Source: Candidatus Coatesiibacteriota bacterium (GTDB lineage: Bacteria; B130-G9). Taken from it: a stretch of 17,170 nt of DNA. Positions 14,176-17,170 of this stretch are shown here, piece after piece. How positions within the stretch are numbered: the first letter of the stretch is position 1; the number at the start of each line of letters is the position of its first letter. The notes beneath the pieces are model-generated. The model was given only the letters and a program-made list of their open reading frames with translations. It ran no database searches and was not told where the DNA came from. Location of the stretch: the NCBI GenBank assembly GCA_016929465.1, contig JAFGIT010000085.1, positions 1 through 17,170 of the forward strand. Direction: 5' to 3'. A program made the position numbers and the translations under genes.

Positions 14176-15066
14176 CTAGGGGAGTCGTTTGATGAGGGCG
14201 GCTCGGGGGTGGCCGGATAGGTCGGGAATGAATATTGGTTCGGTGAGGGTGGCGCTGTGGGCGTGCCAGATGGCGGTTATGTTGGGGGGCATGTCGGGTG
14301 CGATCTCGAAGATCAATGCAGCATTCGGGGCGAGGAATGCAGCAGCCAATTGCATTAGCCGGGGGTAGTAATCGAGCCCATCGGGACCCCCGTAGAGCGC
14401 TATCGAGGGCTCATAATCTCTTACCTCCGGCTGCAGGTGCTTAAGCTCTTCGCTGGAAATATATGGAGGATTGCTTACGATAAGATCGACGTTCCCACCG
14501 AGAGACTTCAGAGAGAGCGGTTCTGCCATGTCGCACCGTATGAGGAATATGCTGTCCGTAAGATTTTCACGAGCCGAGTTGGCCCTTGCCGCTCTTACTG
14601 CCTCGGGCGAAATGTCGGTTGCGATTATCCTGCATTTTCCCTTCAGCTCAGTGGCGATGGCGATCGCGATTGCCCCTGAACCTGTGCCAATATCCAATAT
14701 AGTCGAGACCGAGCCTCCTCTCGCGTTGATTCTCTCTTTGGTCAGGTGCACCATAGCAGCCTCGACGAGCGTCTCCGTTTCGGGGCGAGGTATGAGCACG
14801 CCGGGAGACATGGCGAGACCGATTGACCAGAACTCGCGGTGTCCTATTATATATTGGACCGGCTCTCTGCTTATCCTGCGGGAGGTCAGCTCGCTGAGTT
14901 TTTCCAACTGAGGCTCGGTAAGCATCTCGTCGTGCATCAAGGAGAGTCTATCTCGTTCTACACTCATGCAGTGAGCAAGGAGCAGTTCAGCGTCAAGCCG
15001 CGGTGTGGCCACCCCCGCGTCAGATAGCTCCTTAGTGACCGTTCTTAAACTCTCTCCGACTCTCAC
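14176..15066 (-). CDS. prmC: Peptide chain release factor N5-glutamine methyltransferase
   Basis: A 296-aa protein of normal family length. It methylates the Gln of the GGQ motif in release factors RF1/RF2 using S-adenosylmethionine, in the cytoplasm. Residues 1-85 form the helical N-terminal domain, with the typical QYIIGHREFW and LIPRPETE segments following. The SAM-binding motif I is LDIGTGSGAIAIAIA, and the catalytic NPPY is present in VDLIVSNPPYIS. The EP.IALYGG.DGLDYY segment is also typical. The start is GTG with AGGGAG about 9 nt upstream, and an in-frame stop lies shortly before. It stands alone: prfA, a frequent neighbour, is not next to it here, and ackA diverges from it. Confidence 0.95.
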   Translation of the reverse strand: MRVGESLRTVTKELSDAGVATPRLDAELLLAHCMSVERDRLSLMHDEMLTEPQLEKLSELTSRRISREPVQYIIGHREFWSIGLAMSPGVLIPRPETETLVEAAMVHLTKERINARGGSVSTILDIGTGSGAIAIAIATELKGKCRIIATDISPEAVRAARANSARENLTDSIFLIRCDMAEPLSLKSLGGNVDLIVSNPPYISSEELKHLQPEVRDYEPSIALYGGPDGLDYYPRLMQLAAAFLAPNAALIFEIAPDMPPNITAIWHAHSATLTEPIFIPDLSGHPRAALIKRLP

Positions 15067-15170
15067 TATCCCAGGCTCCCTGAATCCATGTCACCATCTG
15101 CTGACTGTGTTGTTATACTCACACCTACTGCAGATCGATCCGGGCATTGTACTTCTTTGCCTTTCTCTTT

Positions 15171-15204
15171 TTGACCTTGCAAACGATAAATCGTATGGTA
15201 TAAA
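15171..15204 (+). promoter_or_regulatory. Promoter candidate for ackA
   Basis: TTGACC (15171-15176), a 17-nt spacer, then TATGGT (15194-15199) overlapping TATAAA (15199-15204). It leaves a leader of about 65 nt before the ackA start. Confidence 0.5.
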
Positions 15205-15275
15205 GTGCTTCTTTCGCCTGCAAAATAGCAGGAAATGGCCAAAAGGTAACCTAAACCGGAAAATTGAGGAACATT

Positions 15276-16592
15276 ATGGCTGAGATTATTTTATCTTTGA
15301 ACTGTGGCAGCTCTTCGGCGAAATACCAGGTCTATCACTGGGAAGAGAAGAAGATCATGGCGAAGGGCATCGTCGAGCGAGTTACAATCGGCGACTCGTT
15401 TATCAAGCACGAGGTCCCAGGCAGAGATGAATTTGTCGAGCACCGCGAGTGCCCGAATCATAAGAATGCGCTCGCGTTGATAATAGAGATACTAACCCGC
15501 AAAGGACCCGGGGTTCTTGACGACATTTCTGAGATAAGTGCTGTCGGTCACAGGGTGGTCCACGGTGGTGAAAAGTTCGCGAAGTCAGTTCGCATCACCG
15601 AGGAATCTCTGAAGACTTTCAAGGACCTCTGTCCTCTGGCTCCGCTGCACAATCCACCGAACATTCAGGGAATCGAGGCCGCGATGGAGGTCCTTCCAGA
15701 TGTTCCGCACATCGCGGTTATGGATACCGCCTTTTTGCAGACGATGCCTGCAACGAGCTACATCTACGCAGTGCCTTACGAGTGGTATGAGAAGTACGGC
15801 GTGCGGCGCTATGGTTTTCATGGAACTTCTCACCTATATGTATCGAAGCGCGCGGCGGTAATGTTGAAGAAGGGCCCGTTCGAATGCAACCTGATCACCT
15901 GCCACATCGGAAATGGTGTCAGCTTCACGGCGATCAAAAATGGCGTTGCGTTCGACCACTCGATGGGGCTGACCCCGCTCGAAGGCCTCGTCATGGGAAC
16001 CAGGAGTGGTGACCTGGATCCGGCCATCATCCCATTCATCTGTGGCAAGACCGGCATGAGCGTTGATGATGTCGAGAAGGTCCTGAATAAGAAGAGTGGG
16101 CTCCTCGGGATTACCGGGAAGTTCACTGACCGTCGCGACATCCTGAAGGCCGCCGATGAGGGCGACAAGCGGGCGAAGCTCGCGATCGAGATCGAGGCCT
16201 ATCGCATACGGAAGTACATCGGTGCCTACTATGCAGCGCTCGGTCGTCTGGACGCGGTCGTCTTTACGGCTGGCGTAGGCGAGATGAGCCCCGAGATTCG
16301 CGGCATGGCACTCGAGGGTATGGAGCCAATGGGCATCAAGATCGACAAGGAGCGCAACGAAGCAGCTCACACGAGGAATAAAGAGCTCGTAATAAGCGCT
16401 GATGATTCGAAGGTCAAGGTGCTCGTTATCCCCACGGATGAGGAGTACGTCTTCACCGCGGATGTGGTTGCGATTCTCGAGGATCGGTATGATATTCACA
16501 CCAACTTCGAATACTCTTTCCAGCGTCCCGATTACGTGAATAAGATGCGTGAAGAGGCATACGCGAAGGAGCTCGAGGCGAGTAAAGGCTAG
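15276..16592 (+). CDS. ackA: Acetate kinase
   Basis: A 438-aa protein. ATG 15276 has GAGG 6 nt upstream; a TTG four codons earlier is a less likely start. It interconverts acetate + ATP and acetyl phosphate + ADP, usually with phosphotransacetylase, in the cytoplasm. Family motifs are clear: LSLNCGSSSAKYQVY near the N-terminus, GHRVVHGGEKF, MDTAFLQTMP, YGFHGTSHLYVS, CHIGNGVSFTAIKNGVAFD, MGLTPLEGLVMGTRSGDLDP and FTAGVGEMSPEIR. The C-terminus runs some 35 residues beyond the usual ~400-residue length (EDRYDIHTNF onward, charged), a variation seen in some lineages. No pta gene is in the window. It diverges from prmC. Confidence 0.96.
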   Translation: MAEIILSLNCGSSSAKYQVYHWEEKKIMAKGIVERVTIGDSFIKHEVPGRDEFVEHRECPNHKNALALIIEILTRKGPGVLDDISEISAVGHRVVHGGEKFAKSVRITEESLKTFKDLCPLAPLHNPPNIQGIEAAMEVLPDVPHIAVMDTAFLQTMPATSYIYAVPYEWYEKYGVRRYGFHGTSHLYVSKRAAVMLKKGPFECNLITCHIGNGVSFTAIKNGVAFDHSMGLTPLEGLVMGTRSGDLDPAIIPFICGKTGMSVDDVEKVLNKKSGLLGITGKFTDRRDILKAADEGDKRAKLAIEIEAYRIRKYIGAYYAALGRLDAVVFTAGVGEMSPEIRGMALEGMEPMGIKIDKERNEAAHTRNKELVISADDSKVKVLVIPTDEEYVFTADVVAILEDRYDIHTNFEYSFQRPDYVNKMREEAYAKELEASKG

Positions 16593-16747
16593 AATCGGCA
16601 TCGATTCAGTTTAGGTTTCATCCCGATTCCGCGTTCGGTGCTCGAGGCTCTCGGACGCCGCACCTTAGTTCCGCGTCGATGGGAGAGGCTGCGCAGGTCG
16701 AATCAGCGTTTCGACAGGGAATCGGGAGCTCGAAACCAGTATCTCGC

Positions 16748-16777
16748 TTGACAGATTCACACCTTCGGTATTATGTT
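16748..16777 (+). promoter_or_regulatory. Promoter of the tRNA-Ile/tRNA-Ala pair
   Basis: A perfect TTGACA (16748-16753), an 18-nt spacer, then TATGTT (16772-16777), ending 10 nt before the tRNA-Ile 5' end. That geometry fits a short-leader stable RNA promoter. No clear GC-rich discriminator is seen. Confidence 0.6.
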
Positions 16778-16787
16778 TGTTTCCGAT

Positions 16788-16861
16788 GGGCCTATAGCTC
16801 AGGTGGTTAGAGCGCGCGCCTGATAAGTGCGAGGTCCCTGGTTCGAGTCCAGGTAGGCCCA
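16788..16861 (+). tRNA. tRNA-Ile (anticodon GAT)
   Basis: 74 nt with acceptor GGGCCTA/TAGGCCC perfectly paired and discriminator A. The D-arm is AGCTCAGGTGGTTAGAGC, the anticodon loop CTGATAA (GAT), and the T-loop GGTTCGAGTCC. The CCA end is not encoded. Confidence 0.95.
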
Positions 16862-16902
16862 AAATCAAATTCCAAGTGCTTTGGATTTGAGCGAGAAATT
16901 AT

Positions 16903-16975
16903 GGGGGTGTAGCTCAGTTGGGAGAGCACCTGCTTTGCACGCAGGGGGTCAGCGGTTCGAATCCGCTCATCTCCA
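16903..16975 (+). tRNA. tRNA-Ala (anticodon TGC)
   Basis: 73 nt with acceptor GGGGGTG/CATCTCC (two G-T wobbles) and discriminator A. The D-arm is AGCTCAGTTGGGAGAGC, the anticodon loop TTTGCAC (TGC), and the T-loop GGTTCGAATCC. It follows tRNA-Ile by 41 nt, probably on the same transcript. CCA is not encoded. Confidence 0.95.
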
Positions 16976-17000
16976 TTTCCTTCCTCAGGGCATCTTCCCT

Positions 17001-17170
17001 CTAGTCCGAGATTTCGGACGGTGGCAGTGATTCCGCGAGAATCGCCCTATTTCCAGCTTTCTTCTTCGCCGCGTTCAGCGCCTTATGGGCAAGGGCCATC
17101 AGGTCCTTGTGATTGTCGGCATCGTCCGGGAAGGTCGCGAGACCGAAGCTTGCGGTTATCTCCTGATCGA
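17001..17170 (-). CDS. C-terminal end of a GGDEF (diguanylate cyclase-type) protein, partial
   Basis: The last 56 residues are visible, cut by the window edge. ITASFGLATFPDDADNHKDL, then ALAHKALNAAKKKAGNR, matches the end of GGDEF domains (the S-G-A-T-P-D and AL..AK..GRN pattern). A short tail ends SEISD. The GGDEF signature itself lies outside the window, so I cannot say whether the enzyme is active or which sensor domain it carries. It converges on the tRNA genes. Confidence 0.8.
   Translation of the reverse strand, partial: DQEITASFGLATFPDDADNHKDLMALAHKALNAAKKKAGNRAILAESLPPSEISD

Noticed and set aside
16665-16868. Minus-strand ORF containing GLEPGTSHLSGARSNHLSYRP
   Set aside because: It is the well-known spurious translation of the strand opposite a tRNA gene; it covers tRNA-Ile.

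Overview
The window looks like a chromosomal segment of an uncultured Gram-negative-type bacterium. The GC content is moderate, Shine-Dalgarno sites are strong, GTG/TTG starts are used freely, and many large proteins carry Sec signal peptides. I cannot place it to phylum with confidence. The style (right-handed beta-helix proteins, C25 peptidases, long exported proteins ending in a fibronectin-like module) fits deltaproteobacterial, FCB-type or candidate-phylum genomes.

Region 1 (1-1045) is mostly gene-free. It holds a perfect 21-bp terminator hairpin, other small hairpins and one doubtful small ORF. Region 2 (1046-8121, plus strand) contains three large exported beta-helix proteins and one 79-aa exported protein. 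Each is followed after 16-28 nt by a 37-38 aa peptide gene of a single family. The run ends with a decayed peptide copy and a terminator. Region 3 (8181-14076, minus strand) contains two peptide-then-peptidase units. Each has a leader, a peptide of the same family, an exported C25 (gingipain-type) cysteine peptidase, and a terminator. Direct copies of an identical 24-nt G-rich repeat lie at both edges of this block. Region 4 (14176-17170) is housekeeping: prmC, divergent ackA, tRNA-Ile and tRNA-Ala, and the 3' end of a GGDEF protein.

The most interesting content is the peptide family: six intact copies and one decayed copy. The N-terminal half resembles the leader of RiPP precursors (Y-E-x-P-x-V, similar to the YxxPxL leader motif of lasso peptides). 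The C-terminal half, LGPSLSCTGFGGSxxC, is invariant over 11 residues in five copies although 10 of those 11 codons differ synonymously between copies. Every intact peptide is paired with one exported protein. The five large exported proteins, otherwise of two unrelated architectures, share the same ~100-aa C-terminal module and a basic tail ending in Arg. This suggests a peptide plus exported-cargo system in which the peptide and the C-terminal module are functionally linked. No modifying enzyme, RRE protein or transporter lies in the window, so this role is inferred.
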